From Gordonia sihwensis NBRC 108236 (GTDB lineage: Bacteria; Actinomycetota; Actinomycetes; Mycobacteriales; Mycobacteriaceae), in the NCBI RefSeq assembly GCF_000333035.1, contig NZ_BANU01000003.1, positions 1-64,000 on the forward strand: 64,000 bases of DNA, written 5' to 3'. Under the pieces are notes generated by a model, which was not told the DNA's origin, searched no databases, and saw only the letters and a list, made by a program, of their open reading frames with translations. The position numbers and the translations under genes are program-made. Positions 45,788 to 58,059 of the stretch are shown one piece after another (position 1 is the stretch's first letter; the number at the start of each line of letters is the position of its first letter).

Positions 45788-47788
45788 GTGGCTGATCCAT
45801 CGACTTACCGACCGGCGCCGGGCACCATCCCGACCGATCCCGGCGTCTACAAGTTCCGCGATCAGCACGGCCGGGTCATCTATGTCGGCAAGGCCAAGAA
45901 TCTGCGGCAACGGCTCACGTCGTACTTCGCCGACATCACCGGCCTGCATCCGCGCACCCGGCAGATGGTCACCACCGCCGCCTCAGTGGAGTGGACCGTC
46001 GTCACCACCGAGGTGGAGGCGCTGCAGCTCGAATACAACTGGATCAAGGAGTTCGACCCGCGGTTCAACGTCCGCTACCGCGACGACAAGAGCTACCCGA
46101 TGCTCGCGGTCACCCTCAACGAGGAGTATCCGCGCGTCTTCGTCTACCGCGGGGCGCGCCGGCCCGGCGTCCGGTACTTCGGCCCGTACTCGCACGCCTG
46201 GGCCATTCGCGAGACGGTCGACCTGCTGACCCGCGTCTTCGGCGTCCGGACGTGCTCCAAAGGGGTATTCCGCCGCAGCGAGCAGATGGGCCGGCCGTGC
46301 CTGCTCGGCTACATCGACAAGTGCTCGGCACCCTGCGTCGGCCGTGTGTCGGCCGCCGAGCACCGGGAGATCGTCGAGGACTTCTGCGACTTCCTCGGCG
46401 GGCGCACGGACAGTCTGATCCGGAACCTCGAACGCGAGATGAACAGCGCGGCAGAGGAACTCGACTTCGAGCGGGCGGCCCGGCTGCGCGACGACGTCTC
46501 CGCGCTGCGGCGCGCGATGGAGAAGCAGGCCGTGGTGCTGGGGTCGGGGACAGATGCCGACGTGATCGCTCTGGTCGGCGACGAACTCGAGTCGTCCGTG
46601 CAGGTCTTCCACGTCCGGGACGGACGGGTGCGCGGTCAGCGCGGATGGGTGGTCGAGGTCCAGGAGAACGCCTCGCTCGCCGATCAGGTCGGCACCTTCC
46701 TGACCCAGTTCTACGGCGCCGAGACGGACATGAGTTCGGGCATCCCGCGCGAGGTGCTGGTTCCCGCACTGCCCGACGACGCCGCGGACGTCGAGAAGTG
46801 GCTCGCCGAACGACGCGGGGCGCACGTGAGTCTGCGCGTTCCGCAGCGCGGCGACAAGCGCACGCTGATGACGACGGTGGAACGCAACGCCACCGAGGCC
46901 CTCGCGCGGCACAAGCTGCAGCGTGCGGGGGATCTGACCACTCGGTCGGCGGCGCTGACCGAGCTGCAGGAGGCACTGGGGCTCGACACGGCGCCGCTGC
47001 GGATCGAGTGCATCGACATCTCGCATGTCCAGGGCACGGACGTCGTGGCCTCGCTCGTCGTCTTCGAGGACGGTCTGGCACGGAAGTCGGACTACCGGCA
47101 TTACTCGATCAAGGAGGCGGCCGGCGACGGGCGCTCCGACGACGTCGCGTCGATCGCCGAGGTCACCCGGCGCCGCTTCGCCCGACACCGCGACGGGGCC
47201 ATCACCCCGCCGCCGGAAGAGTCCGCCTCGGATCAGGCGGGCGCATCGGGGCAGACGGCGGCCGACGACGAGGCCACTTCGCGCCGACCGAAGAAATTCG
47301 CATATCCGCCGAATCTGTTCGTCGTCGACGGCGGCGCGCCCCAGGCGCACGCCGCCGCCTCGGTCCTCGACGAGCTCGGCGTCACCGACGTGGCCGTCGT
47401 GGGTCTGGCCAAACGACTGGAAGAGGTGTGGATTCCGGGTGATGATGAGCCGGTGATCCTGCCCCGCAACAGCGAAGCCCTGTTCCTGTTGCAGCGCGTG
47501 CGCGACGAGGCGCACCGGTTCGCCATCACCTTCCACCGCAGCAAGCGCAGCAAACGGATGACCGCCTCGGCGCTCGACGGGATCGCCGGCCTGGGTGCGG
47601 GGCGGCGGACGGCGCTGGTGACTCATTTCGGTTCCGTGGCCAATCTGAAGAAGGCGACCGTGGCGGAGATCGGCGAAGTGAAGGGCATCGGCCCGGCCAC
47701 CGCGCAGGCCGTCCACGACGCGCTCCACGACTCCGACCGCGAAAGCCCTGAGACGACCGTCCCCGACATGGAGGAATCGCAGAGTTGA
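45788..47788 (+). CDS. uvrC: Excinuclease ABC subunit C
   Basis: Makes both incisions in nucleotide excision repair after UvrB loading. The GIY-YIG nuclease domain is at the N-terminus ([26 protein letters not shown]), the UvrB-binding UVR motif is near 205-240 ([19 protein letters not shown]), and an RNase H-like endonuclease domain follows with [16 protein letters not shown] and FVVDGGAPQ. Helix-hairpin-helix motifs ([35 protein letters not shown]) end the 666 residues. A low-complexity insert lies near 475-505. It is coupled to rapZ by a TTGA overlap. Confidence 0.96.
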   Translation: MADPSTYRPAPGTIPTDPGVYKFRDQHGRVIYVGKAKNLRQRLTSYFADITGLHPRTRQMVTTAASVEWTVVTTEVEALQLEYNWIKEFDPRFNVRYRDDKSYPMLAVTLNEEYPRVFVYRGARRPGVRYFGPYSHAWAIRETVDLLTRVFGVRTCSKGVFRRSEQMGRPCLLGYIDKCSAPCVGRVSAAEHREIVEDFCDFLGGRTDSLIRNLEREMNSAAEELDFERAARLRDDVSALRRAMEKQAVVLGSGTDADVIALVGDELESSVQVFHVRDGRVRGQRGWVVEVQENASLADQVGTFLTQFYGAETDMSSGIPREVLVPALPDDAADVEKWLAERRGAHVSLRVPQRGDKRTLMTTVERNATEALARHKLQRAGDLTTRSAALTELQEALGLDTAPLRIECIDISHVQGTDVVASLVVFEDGLARKSDYRHYSIKEAAGDGRSDDVASIAEVTRRRFARHRDGAITPPPEESASDQAGASGQTAADDEATSRRPKKFAYPPNLFVVDGGAPQAHAAASVLDELGVTDVAVVGLAKRLEEVWIPGDDEPVILPRNSEALFLLQRVRDEAHRFAITFHRSKRSKRMTASALDGIAGLGAGRRTALVTHFGSVANLKKATVAEIGEVKGIGPATAQAVHDALHDSDRESPETTVPDMEESQS

Positions 47789-48681
47789 CTGAAACGGATA
47801 GCCGTACGACGGTGCTGTTCGTCACCGGCATGTCCGGTGCCGGCCGCACGTCGGTGGCCAACGTCCTCGAGGACGACGGCTGGTATGTCAGCGACAACGT
47901 GCCGATCTCGTTGATCTCGCAGCTCGTGCAGATGGTGCGGAGCAGCGAGGTGGGTGCGCAGCGGATCGCGATGGTGGTCCGGGGCGGCGATCCCTCCTTC
48001 GCGGCCGAGATGGCGGCGCTGCGCCGCGATCTGGAGGACGGCGGCGCCACCACGTCGATGATCTTCGTCGACGCCTCCGACGAGGTGCTGGTCCGCCGGT
48101 TCGAGCAGGTCCGCAGGCGGCACCCGTTGCAGGGCAACGGCACGCTGGGAGAGGGGATCGCCGCCGAACGTGCGGTCATGGCACCGCTCGCGGCCGGAGC
48201 CGACACTGTGATCGACACCTCCAACCTGAGTTCCACCCGACTGCGGTCGATCGTGGAGAACGTCTTCCCCAACGTCGCGGGCCGCCGGCTCGCCATCGCG
48301 GTGCAGTCGTTCGGGTTCAAGTACGGACTGCCGATCGACTGCGATCTCGTCGCCGACGTGCGGTTCCTGCCGAACCCGTTCTGGATCCCGGAACTGCGCG
48401 AGCATAACGGCCGCGAACCGCAGGTCCGCGACTATGTGCTGGGACAGGAGGACGCCGCGGAGTTCCTCGACCGGTACGTCGACATCGTGGGCATCGTCGG
48501 CCGCGGCTACCTGCGCGAGGGCAAGGGATACATGACCCTCGGCATCGGCTGCACGGGCGGGAAGCACCGCAGCGTCGCGATGTCCGAGGATTTGGCGCGA
48601 CGACTGTCGGAGGTGGTCGACGCCGACGGCCACCGGCTCTACGACGTCGAAGTGACCCACCGCGACCTGGGCAACGAATGA
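47785..48681 (+). CDS. rapZ: RNase adapter / nucleotide-binding protein RapZ (YvcJ)
   Basis: A P-loop protein of the RapZ/YvcJ family, an RNA-binding adapter in enterobacteria; the actinobacterial role is not settled. Walker A is GMSGAGRTS at 15-23, with Arg21 in place of the usual Lys, as in mycobacterial homologues. [45 protein letters not shown], and the C-terminal [16 protein letters not shown] (the proposed RNA-binding part) are conserved. Length is 298 residues. TTG 47785 overlaps the uvrC stop and the stop overlaps yvcK as ATGA. Confidence 0.94.
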   Translation: MTETDSRTTVLFVTGMSGAGRTSVANVLEDDGWYVSDNVPISLISQLVQMVRSSEVGAQRIAMVVRGGDPSFAAEMAALRRDLEDGGATTSMIFVDASDEVLVRRFEQVRRRHPLQGNGTLGEGIAAERAVMAPLAAGADTVIDTSNLSSTRLRSIVENVFPNVAGRRLAIAVQSFGFKYGLPIDCDLVADVRFLPNPFWIPELREHNGREPQVRDYVLGQEDAAEFLDRYVDIVGIVGRGYLREGKGYMTLGIGCTGGKHRSVAMSEDLARRLSEVVDADGHRLYDVEVTHRDLGNE

Positions 48682-49706
48682 GCGCCGGCGAAGGCGCACC
48701 CGAGATCGCCGTACCCGACCTGATCGAGGGGCTCAAGGTGGTGGCGCTCGGCGGCGGCCACGGTCTGTTCAACACGCTCACCGCGCTGCGCTACCTCACC
48801 GCCGACGTCACGGCCGTCGTGACGGTCGCCGACGACGGAGGATCGTCGGGCCGCCTGCGCGCCGAACTCGGCCTGATTCCGCCGGGCGATCTGCGCATGG
48901 CGCTGGCGGCGCTGATGGCGGCCCCGGCCGCGCTCGAGGCGCGACGGCGCGTGGACCCGGCCTCCGCGGACCGGCACCAGCGCTGGGCGCGCGTGCTGCA
49001 GCACCGCTTCGGCGGCTATGGCGCGCTCGCCGGCCACCCGATCGGCAACCTGCTCCTCAGCGGGCTCAACGAGGTGACCGGCGACGTGGTGAAAGCGTTG
49101 GACGACCTCACCGACCTCTTCGACGTCGACGGCCGGGTGCTGCCGATGGCCGACGTCCCCCTGGTGATCGAGGCCGACGTGTCCGGACTGGAGAAGGACC
49201 CCCGGGTGAGTCGCGTGATCCGCGGCCAGGTGGCGGTCGCGACCACACCGGGAAAGCCGCGGCGGGTGCGGCTGATCCCCGACGCTCCGGCCGGTTGTGC
49301 GCAGGCCGCGGCGGCGATCCGGGAGGCGGACGTGGTGACCCTCGGTCCGGGATCGTGGTTCTCCAGCGTGATTCCGCATGTGCTGGTGCCCGATCAGCTC
49401 GATGCGCTGAGCGAGACGTCGGCGCGCAAGATCCTGTTCGTCAATCTCGCAGCCGAGGCGGGGGAGACCACCGGATACTCGGTGGAGCGGCACCTGCATG
49501 TGCTGCACGCGCACGCTCCCACCCTTCGGGTGGACGACGTCGTCGTCGATTCCGCGTCGGTGCCGGAGGGCGCCGAACGCGAGTATCTCGAACGCGCGGC
49601 GGGCCGGTTCGGGGCCCGTCTGCGGGTGGCGGATCTCGCGGTTCCGGGAACCGCCGTGCACGATCCGGCGAAAACCGCCGCGACGGTGGTCGGGCTGATC
49701 GACTGA
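48678..49706 (+). CDS. yvcK: Gluconeogenesis factor YvcK (CuvA)
   Basis: A CofD-like protein that binds UDP-sugars in other bacteria and links carbon source to cell-wall growth. It starts with KVVALGGGHGLFNTLTALRYL, then VTVADDGGSSGRLRAELGLIPPGDLRMAL, HPIGNLLLSGL, and TLGPGSWFSSVIPHVLVPD. Length is 342 residues. The ATG overlaps the rapZ stop. The cluster uvrC-rapZ-yvcK-whiA is conserved across Actinobacteria and Firmicutes. Confidence 0.95.
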   Translation: MSAGEGAPEIAVPDLIEGLKVVALGGGHGLFNTLTALRYLTADVTAVVTVADDGGSSGRLRAELGLIPPGDLRMALAALMAAPAALEARRRVDPASADRHQRWARVLQHRFGGYGALAGHPIGNLLLSGLNEVTGDVVKALDDLTDLFDVDGRVLPMADVPLVIEADVSGLEKDPRVSRVIRGQVAVATTPGKPRRVRLIPDAPAGCAQAAAAIREADVVTLGPGSWFSSVIPHVLVPDQLDALSETSARKILFVNLAAEAGETTGYSVERHLHVLHAHAPTLRVDDVVVDSASVPEGAEREYLERAAGRFGARLRVADLAVPGTAVHDPAKTAATVVGLID

Positions 49707-49718
49707 AATGATCGCCGG

Positions 49719-49724
49719 TAAGGT
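49719..49724 (+). promoter_or_regulatory. Candidate -10 box upstream of whiA
   Basis: TAAGGT lies 12 bases after the yvcK stop in the 111-base gap before whiA, which otherwise contains only the whiA SD. It would give a leader of about 85 nt. Confidence 0.3.
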
Positions 49725-49817
49725 TGGACCAGCACATCTGGCATGCTTCCGGGACTCGAGACGCTCGGCGCGGCTGTCGGGCAACGGGGGATATCAGGGG
49801 ACAGGAGGCTTTGAACC

Positions 49818-50801
49818 GTGGCTATGACTGGGGCGGTCAAGGACGAGCTGAGCCGGTTGTCGGTGACGCAGATCAGCTGCCGCAAGGCAGAGGTGTCGGC
49901 GCTGCTGCGATTCGCCGGGGGGATTCACATCGTGGGCGGCCGCGTCGTGGTGGAGGCCGAGGTGGACCTCGGCAACGTGGCGCGGCGGCTGCGGCACGAG
50001 ATCCACGGTCTGTTCGGCTACAACGCCGACGTCCACGTGCTCCGCTCGGGCGGAATGCGGAAGGGCGCGCGCTACATCGTGCGCGTCACGAAGGACGGCG
50101 AGGCCCTGGCGCGCCAGACCGGACTGCTCGACATGCGCGGTCGGCCGGTGCGCGGCCTGCCCGCGCAGGTGGTCGGCGGGAGTGTCGGCGACGCCGAAGC
50201 CGCCTGGCGCGGAGCGTTTCTGGCGCACGGCTCGTTGACCGAGCCGGGCCGGTCGTCGTCCCTGGAGGTCAGTTGCCCCGGCCCGGAGGCCGCTCTGGCG
50301 CTCGTCGGCGCGGCGCGGCGGCTCGGCATCTCGGCCAAGGCCCGCGAGGTCCGCGGCAGCGATCGGGTCGTCATCCGTGACGGCGAGGCGATCGGCGCGC
50401 TGCTCACCCGGATGGGCGCGCACGACACCCGCCTGGTGTGGGAGGAACGCCGGATGCGGCGCGAGGTGCGCGCCACCGCGAACCGTCTGGCCAACTTCGA
50501 CGACGCGAACCTGCGCCGCTCGGCGCGGGCCGCCGTGGCCGCGGCCGCCCGCGTGGAACGTGCGCTCGAGATCCTGGGCGACGACGTGCCCGACCATCTG
50601 CTCGCCGCCGGCCGGCTGCGCGTGGAACACCGTCAGGCCTCGCTGGAGGAACTCGGACAACTGGCGGATCCGCCGATGACCAAGGACGCGGTGGCCGGCC
50701 GCATCCGTCGCCTGCTGTCGATGGCCGACAAGCGGGCCCGGACCGACGGCATCCCGGACACCGAGTCGGCGGTCACCGCCGAACTCCTCGACGAGGCGTA
50801 G
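49818..50801 (+). CDS. whiA: DNA-binding regulator WhiA
   Basis: A LAGLIDADG-like plus helix-turn-helix protein that controls sporulation septation in Streptomyces and affects cell division elsewhere. The N-terminal WhiA/LAGLIDADG domains have [23 protein letters not shown], and [27 protein letters not shown]. The C-terminal HTH is [35 protein letters not shown]. Length is 327 residues. GTG 49818 has CAGGAGG 9 nt upstream, a better spacing than ATG 49824. Confidence 0.95.
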   Translation: MAMTGAVKDELSRLSVTQISCRKAEVSALLRFAGGIHIVGGRVVVEAEVDLGNVARRLRHEIHGLFGYNADVHVLRSGGMRKGARYIVRVTKDGEALARQTGLLDMRGRPVRGLPAQVVGGSVGDAEAAWRGAFLAHGSLTEPGRSSSLEVSCPGPEAALALVGAARRLGISAKAREVRGSDRVVIRDGEAIGALLTRMGAHDTRLVWEERRMRREVRATANRLANFDDANLRRSARAAVAAAARVERALEILGDDVPDHLLAAGRLRVEHRQASLEELGQLADPPMTKDAVAGRIRRLLSMADKRARTDGIPDTESAVTAELLDEA

Positions 50802-50878
50802 GGGCGCCCGCCCGGCGTGGTGACGAACACCCCATCGCTCACAAGTGACCTTCCGGTGACCTCGCGAGCGGCGGCTAT

Positions 50879-50884
50879 TAGGCT
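50879..50884 (+). promoter_or_regulatory. Candidate -10 box of the gap-pgk-tpiA operon
   Basis: TAGGCT lies about 60 bases before the gap start, with TGACCT 16 bases upstream as a possible weak -35. The leader ends in AAGGAG before the GTG. Confidence 0.4.
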
Positions 50885-50903
50885 GGTGGGAGCGGGCCGG
50901 TAA

Positions 50904-51962
<1,059 letters not shown>

Positions 51963-51967
51963 TCACC

Positions 51968-53181
51968 ATGGCAGTCCGAACTCTGGAAGACCTGCTGGCC
52001 GAAGGAGTCGAGGGCCGCGGCGTGCTGGTGCGCTCGGATCTGAACGTGCCGCTCGACGGCGGCGCGATCACCGATCCGGGGCGCATCGTCGCGTCGGCTC
52101 CGACCATCGCCAAACTCGTCGAGGCGGGTGCCAAGGTCATCGTGACCGCGCACCTGGGCCGCCCCAAGGGGGCGCCGGATCCCGCGCTGTCGCTGGCGCC
52201 GGTGGCCGCCCGGCTGTCGGAGGAACTGGGCCGCAACGTCCAGCTCGCCGGCGACGTGGTGGGCTCGGATGCGCTCGCGCGCGCCGAAGGACTCACCGAC
52301 GGTGACGTCCTCCTGCTGGAGAACATCCGCTTCGATCCGCGCGAGACCAGCAAGGACGATGCCGAGCGCAACAAGCTCGCGAAGGCGCTCGTCGAGCTCG
52401 TCGGCGACGACGGCGCGTTCGTCTCCGACGGATTCGGCGTGGTCCACCGCAAGCAGGCGTCGGTGTACGACGTCGCCCGGCTGCTCCCGGCGTACGCCGG
52501 CGACCTCGTGGCCACCGAGGTGGAGGTGCTGCGCAAGCTCACCTCCGACGTCGAGCGTCCCTACGCCGTCGTCCTCGGCGGTTCGAAGGTGTCGGACAAG
52601 CTGGGCGTGATCGAGGCGCTCGCGCCCAAGGTCGACACCCTGGTGATCGGCGGCGGCATGGCCTTCACGTTCATCAAGGCGCAGGGCAGCCCGGTCGGCG
52701 ATTCGCTGATGCAGGAAGACATGATCGACACCTGCAAGGACCTGCTCGAGAAGTACGGCGACGTGATCCACCTGCCGCACGACATCGTCGTCGCGGACAA
52801 GTTCGCCGCCGACGCGGACACCAGCATCGCGATGACGGCGGACGGCTTCGAGCAGGGCATGGGCCTGGACATCGGTCCGGGGACGGTCGAGCGATTCGCC
52901 GCGGTGCTGCGCGGTGCCAAGACGATCTTCTGGAACGGCCCGTCGGGCGTGTTCGAGTTCGAGAAGTTCGCCGAGGGCACCCGCGGGGTGGCCGAAGCGA
53001 TCGTCGAGGCCACCCGCGACGGCGCGTACAGCGTCGTCGGCGGTGGCGACTCCGCCGCGGCAGTGCGCGCGCTCGGCATTCCGGACGAGGCGTTCTCGCA
53101 CATCTCGACCGGCGGCGGCGCCTCCCTGGAGTACCTCGAGGGCAAGGAACTGCCGGGCCTGGCCGTGCTGGGAGTGCAGCA

Positions 53182-53185
<4 letters not shown>
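51968..53185 (+). CDS. pgk: Phosphoglycerate kinase
   Basis: Transfers phosphate from 1,3-bisphosphoglycerate to ADP. The first domain has [23 protein letters not shown] and [11 protein letters not shown]; the second has [44 protein letters not shown] and [15 protein letters not shown]. Length is 405 residues. The ATG has no clear SD and depends on coupling from gap. The stop overlaps tpiA as GTGA. Confidence 0.97.
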
Positions 53186-53979
<794 letters not shown>

Positions 53980-54019
53980 CGCGCTGCAGGTGGTTTCACT
54001 AGTCACGACCACCATCGCG

Positions 54020-54025
54020 TAGACT
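54020..54025 (+). promoter_or_regulatory. Candidate -10 box for secG
   Basis: TAGACT lies about 80 bases before the secG GTG and overlaps the left arm of the hairpin at 54024-54064. Confidence 0.4.
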
Positions 54026-54064
54026 GTGGCAGGTTGCATCCGAGAAGGACGCGACCTGCCACAG
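54024..54064 (+). terminator. Hairpin between tpiA and secG
   Basis: A 14-bp stem (CTGTGGCAGGTTGC with its partner at 54051-54064, one G-U pair) with a 13-nt loop, followed by GCGTTTT. It may end transcripts of the glycolytic operon while secG starts from a promoter overlapping its left arm. Confidence 0.5.
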
Positions 54065-54102
54065 GCGTTTTCGCAAGATTCGACGAACAGGACCACCGAC
54101 CC

Positions 54103-54336
54103 GTGACTATCGCGCTCGACATCGGCTTGATCATCACCAGCGTGCTGCTGATCGTTCTGGTTCTGCTGCATCGCGCCAAGGGTGGTGGCCTGTCCTCGCT
54201 GTTCGGCGGCGGCGTGCAGTCCAGTCTGTCCGGCTCATCGGTGGTCGAGAAGAATCTCGACCGGCTCACCGTCTTCGTCGGTCTCGTCTGGGTCATCCTG
54301 ATCATCGGCGTCGGCCTCGACATCAAGTTCTCGTAG
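54103..54336 (+). CDS. secG: Preprotein translocase subunit SecG
   Basis: A 77-residue part of the SecYEG channel. Two membrane helices (about 4-23 and 54-73) flank a loop with RAKGGGLSSLFGGGVQSSLSGSSVVEKNLDRLT, the conserved SecG signature (central part SSLFGGGVQ). GTG 54103 gives a normal length. The frame is open 23 codons further upstream, across the hairpin, but the family start is here. The tpiA-secG-ppc order is common in actinobacteria. Confidence 0.93.
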   Translation: MTIALDIGLIITSVLLIVLVLLHRAKGGGLSSLFGGGVQSSLSGSSVVEKNLDRLTVFVGLVWVILIIGVGLDIKFS

Positions 54337-54373
54337 TCCGCTCGCTCGGTGAGCCGTGAGGCTGCGCAGCGCG

Positions 54374-54379
54374 TAGTTT
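54374..54379 (+). promoter_or_regulatory. -10 box of a probable leaderless promoter (ppc)
   Basis: TAGTTT ends 7 nt before ATG 54387 and no SD is present. Confidence 0.45.
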
Positions 54380-54386
54380 TGTGCGC

Positions 54387-57239
54387 ATGGCCTCCCATTC
54401 GCTGACTCCCGAGACCCTCGCCCGCGCCATCGCCACTCCGATGGTCGATCGCATCAGCGTCGACGACACCGGGCGCGCCCTCACCGAACCGCTGCGCGAG
54501 GACATCCGCTTCCTCGGTGGACTGCTGGGCGAGGTGATCCGCTCCCACGCGGGAGAGGCGACCTTCGAGCTCGTCGAGAGTTCCCGCCGCGACGCCTTCG
54601 GCATCCGCTACGCCGAGGTGACGCGTGATCAGCTGGCCGGACGGTACGACGGACGGGCGGTCGCCGATCTGATGCCCGTCATCCGGGCGTTCACCAATTT
54701 CGCCCTGCTCGCCAATCTCGCCGAGGACCTTCACCGCGAACGCCGACGGCGTATCCACCAGCGCGCGGGCGACCCGGCTCCGCCGTCGTCGTTGGCGGCC
54801 ACATTCGGCAAGCTCGCCGACGCGGGTCGCACGGACGCCGACGTCGCCGCCGCGCTGCGGTCGGCGGAGGTGGTCCCGGTGATCACCGCGCACCCGACGG
54901 AGACCCGGCGGCGCAGCGTCTTCGACGCGCAGAACCGGATCACCGAACTGATGCGCGTGCGGGCGCGGACCGAGCTGACTCCGGAGGAGGACGCCCGGTT
55001 GACGGAGGACATCCGCAGGCAGATCCTGGTGCTGTGGCAGACCGCCCTGATCCGGTTGCGCAGGCTGACCATCTCCGACGAGATCACCACCGGGCTCCGC
55101 TACTACGGGGCGTCCTTCTTCGACGTGGTGCCCGCCCTGAACAAGGACGTCCGCGCGGCCCTGGTCGAGGCCTATCCCGACGCCGGTCTCGACGGCCTGT
55201 CGATGATCAGCATGGGTTCGTGGATCGGCGGCGACCGTGACGGCAATCCGTTCGTCTCGGCAGAGGTGGTCGATGAGGCGGCCACGAGTGCCGCACGCAC
55301 CGCGATGCGCCATCACCTGGACGAGCTCGCTGCGCTGCATCAGGAGCTGAGCCTGTCCGCACGGCTGTTCTCGCCGGTCTCACCCGCACTGTCGGCACTC
55401 GGCTCCGGGTTCGCCCCGCCCGACGAACCGGGGGACACCGACGACGAACCCTTCCGTTCGGCGGTCTCAGCGGTGCGTTCGCGCGTTCTCGCCCGTGCGC
55501 TGCGCACGCTCGGCGAGGATGCCGTCGACCCGGCGGAACTGGACACCGCGCGTGCGGCGGCACCTTACGGCGACGCCGACGAATTCCTCGCCGACCTCGA
55601 CGTGATCGACCGGGCGCTGCGCGCCGCTCATGACGACTCGATCGCCGACGACCGCCTCGCGACGCTCCGGGAAGCGGTGCGCACCTTCGGTTTTCACTTG
55701 TCCGGACTCGACATGCGGCAGAACTCCGAGACACATGAGCAGGTGGTAGCCGAACTCCTGTCGTGGGCCGGGGTGTGCGCCGACTACCCGGCGCTGCCGG
55801 AGGCGGACCGGATCGGCCTGCTGACGGCGGAGCTGGCCTCGCGCCGCCCGCTCACGACTCCCGACGCCGAACTGAGCGAGCTCGCGATGAAGGAGCTGGG
55901 GGTGGTGCACGCCGCGGCGGGTGCGATCGAGCGGTTCGGCCCCCGCGCCGTCCCGAACTACGTCATCAGCATGTGCTCGTCCGTATCGGATCTGCTGGAG
56001 GTGCTGATCCTGTTGAAGGAGGCGGGGATCTATCATGCCGCCGGACCGGGCGACGCCGGGCCGTCGTGCTCGGTGCGCGTGGTGCCGCTGTTCGAGACGA
56101 TCGAGGATCTGCGCGGCGGCGCGGCCACACTGACCGCGGCGCTGAACCTGGGCTTCTACCGGGCATTGGTCCGCGCGCAGGGCGACGTCCAGGAGGTGAT
56201 GCTGGGCTACTCGGACTCCAACAAGGACGGCGGCTACCTGGCGGCCAACTGGGCGCTGTATCGCGCCGAACTCGACCTGGTGTCCGCGTCCCGCGCGGCG
56301 GAGGTGCGGCTGCGGCTGTTCCACGGCCGCGGAGGGACCGTCGGACGTGGCGGCGGACCCAGTTACGACGCGATCCTGGCTCAGCCGCCCGGTGCCGTCA
56401 CCGGCTCGCTGCGCCTCACGGAACAGGGCGAGATCATCGCGGCGAAGTACGCCGAGCCCGTCAGCGCGCGGCGGAATCTGGAGTCGTTGCTCGCCGCCAC
56501 CATCGAGTCGTCGCTACTCGACGTGGAAGGCCTCGACGATCCCGAGCGAGCGTACGCCGACTTCGACGAACTCGCCGAGTCCGCGCGGCGGGCGTACAGC
56601 GCGCTGGTGCACGAGACTCCCGGCTTCGTGGAGTACTTCACCGCGTCGACGCCGCTGTCGGAGATCGGGGCGCTGAACATCGGCAGCCGGCCGACCTCAC
56701 GCAAGCAGACCACCGCCATCTCCGACCTCCGCGCCATCCCGTGGGTGCTCTCGTGGACGCAGTGCCGCGTCATGCTCCCGGGCTGGTACGGAGTCGGCAG
56801 CGCGTTCGCACAGTGGACCGGCGGGGACGACGCGCGGATCGCCGACTTGCGGCGGTACTACGAGAACTGGCCGTTCTTCCGCTCGGTGATGTCGAATATG
56901 GCGCAGGTGCTGGCGAAGTCGGACATGGGTCTGGCGTCCCGGTACGCCGAACTCGTGCCGGATGAGGAACTGCGCCGCCGCGTCTTCTCGATGATCGTCG
57001 AAGAGCACGAGCGGACTCTCGAGATGTACACCGCGATCACCGGCACCACGGATCTGCTGGCCGACAACGACGCGCTGAAACGGTCGGTCTACAACCGGTT
57101 CCCGTATCTGGAGCCGCTCAACCTGCTGCAGGTGGAGTTGCTGCAGCGGTTCCGGTCGGGCGAGGACTCGCCGCTCATTCGCCGCGGTATTCAGCTGACG
57201 ATGAACGGTCTGGCGACGGCGTTGCGCAACAGCGGGTAG
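54387..57239 (+). CDS. ppc: Phosphoenolpyruvate carboxylase
   Basis: Carboxylates phosphoenolpyruvate to oxaloacetate, an anaplerotic step. The catalytic His169 is in [12 protein letters not shown], and the other active-site signatures are [19 protein letters not shown] and [33 protein letters not shown] and the extreme C-terminus [11 protein letters not shown] (allosteric Asn/Gly end) are also conserved. Length is 950 residues. ATG 54387 is preferred to GTG 54381 because of the TANNNT spacing. It converges with the ABC transporter genes, 4 bases between stops, with no hairpin. Confidence 0.96.
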   Translation: MASHSLTPETLARAIATPMVDRISVDDTGRALTEPLREDIRFLGGLLGEVIRSHAGEATFELVESSRRDAFGIRYAEVTRDQLAGRYDGRAVADLMPVIRAFTNFALLANLAEDLHRERRRRIHQRAGDPAPPSSLAATFGKLADAGRTDADVAAALRSAEVVPVITAHPTETRRRSVFDAQNRITELMRVRARTELTPEEDARLTEDIRRQILVLWQTALIRLRRLTISDEITTGLRYYGASFFDVVPALNKDVRAALVEAYPDAGLDGLSMISMGSWIGGDRDGNPFVSAEVVDEAATSAARTAMRHHLDELAALHQELSLSARLFSPVSPALSALGSGFAPPDEPGDTDDEPFRSAVSAVRSRVLARALRTLGEDAVDPAELDTARAAAPYGDADEFLADLDVIDRALRAAHDDSIADDRLATLREAVRTFGFHLSGLDMRQNSETHEQVVAELLSWAGVCADYPALPEADRIGLLTAELASRRPLTTPDAELSELAMKELGVVHAAAGAIERFGPRAVPNYVISMCSSVSDLLEVLILLKEAGIYHAAGPGDAGPSCSVRVVPLFETIEDLRGGAATLTAALNLGFYRALVRAQGDVQEVMLGYSDSNKDGGYLAANWALYRAELDLVSASRAAEVRLRLFHGRGGTVGRGGGPSYDAILAQPPGAVTGSLRLTEQGEIIAAKYAEPVSARRNLESLLAATIESSLLDVEGLDDPERAYADFDELAESARRAYSALVHETPGFVEYFTASTPLSEIGALNIGSRPTSRKQTTAISDLRAIPWVLSWTQCRVMLPGWYGVGSAFAQWTGGDDARIADLRRYYENWPFFRSVMSNMAQVLAKSDMGLASRYAELVPDEELRRRVFSMIVEEHERTLEMYTAITGTTDLLADNDALKRSVYNRFPYLEPLNLLQVELLQRFRSGEDSPLIRRGIQLTMNGLATALRNSG

Positions 57240-57243
57240 GACG

Positions 57244-58059
57244 TCAGCGGATCGCCTTGAGGAACTCTCGTGTGCGTTCCTCCCGCGGGTCGCCGAAGAT
57301 CTGCTCGGGCGGACCCTCCTCGGCGATTCTGCCGTCGTCGAACATCATCACGCGGTCGGAGACCTCGCGAGCGAAACGCATCTCGTGCGTCACGATCAGC
57401 ATCGTGATGTCGGTGGTGACCGCGATGTCGCGCAGCACCGACAGGACGCCGTCGACGAGTTCGGGGTCGAGTGCGGAGGTCACCTCGTCCAGCAGCATCA
57501 CCGACGGACTCATCGCGAGGCAGCGGGCGATGGCGACGCGCTGCTGCTGACCGCCCGACAACTGCGTGGGATGCGCCGACTCCTTGTCGCTGAGTCCGAC
57601 GGTGTCGAGCAGGCTCCGCGCATGCTCGACCGCCTCGTCTCGACTCCGGCCGAGGACGTGGATCGGAGCCTCGGTGATGTTCTGCAGCACCGTCATGTTG
57701 GGGAAGAGGTTGAATTGCTGGAAGACCATCCCGATGTTCTTGCGGACCTCGCGAAGGTACTTCTCCTTCGCGGGGACCAGCCGGTCCCCGCGCAGCTGAT
57801 GGCTCAGCGGCCGGCCGCCCACCCAGATGACGCCGTCGGTGACCTTCTCCAGGGTCATGAGCAGCCGGAGAATCGTCGTCTTCCCCGAGCCGCTGGGGCC
57901 GATCAGGGTGACCTTCTCGCCGCGGTCGACGGTGAAGTCGAGATGGTCGAGAACCAGGTGATCGCCGAAGCGTTTCACGACGCCGTCGAAGCGGATCATG
58001 GCATCCGCGGATTCGGCTGCGTCGGGGGCGTTCGGAGGGTTCCGGTCGTCAGCGGGCAA
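57244..58059 (-). CDS. ehuA: ABC transporter ATP-binding protein, ectoine/hydroxyectoine type
   Basis: The ATPase of a polar amino acid / compatible-solute importer. Walker A is GPSGSGKTT, the Q-loop FQQFNLFPN, the signature LSGGQQQRVAIARCL, Walker B VMLLDEVTSALDP, and the His switch TMLIVTHEMRF. EKYLREVRKNIGMVFQQ and ITEAPIHVLG resemble EhuA closely, from memory. TTG 58059 has GGAGA about 6 nt upstream and overlaps ehuD by 11 bases; the family usually starts at the ATG at 57999 (MIRFDGVVKRFGD), which lacks an SD. Last gene of the ehuB-C-D-A operon. Confidence 0.85.
   Translation of the reverse strand: MPADDRNPPNAPDAAESADAMIRFDGVVKRFGDHLVLDHLDFTVDRGEKVTLIGPSGSGKTTILRLLMTLEKVTDGVIWVGGRPLSHQLRGDRLVPAKEKYLREVRKNIGMVFQQFNLFPNMTVLQNITEAPIHVLGRSRDEAVEHARSLLDTVGLSDKESAHPTQLSGGQQQRVAIARCLAMSPSVMLLDEVTSALDPELVDGVLSVLRDIAVTTDITMLIVTHEMRFAREVSDRVMMFDDGRIAEEGPPEQIFGDPREERTREFLKAIR

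Noticed and set aside
49708..49826. A 39-codon ORF between yvcK and whiA
   Set aside because: It has no SD, runs across the whiA SD and start in another frame, and resembles no known small protein.
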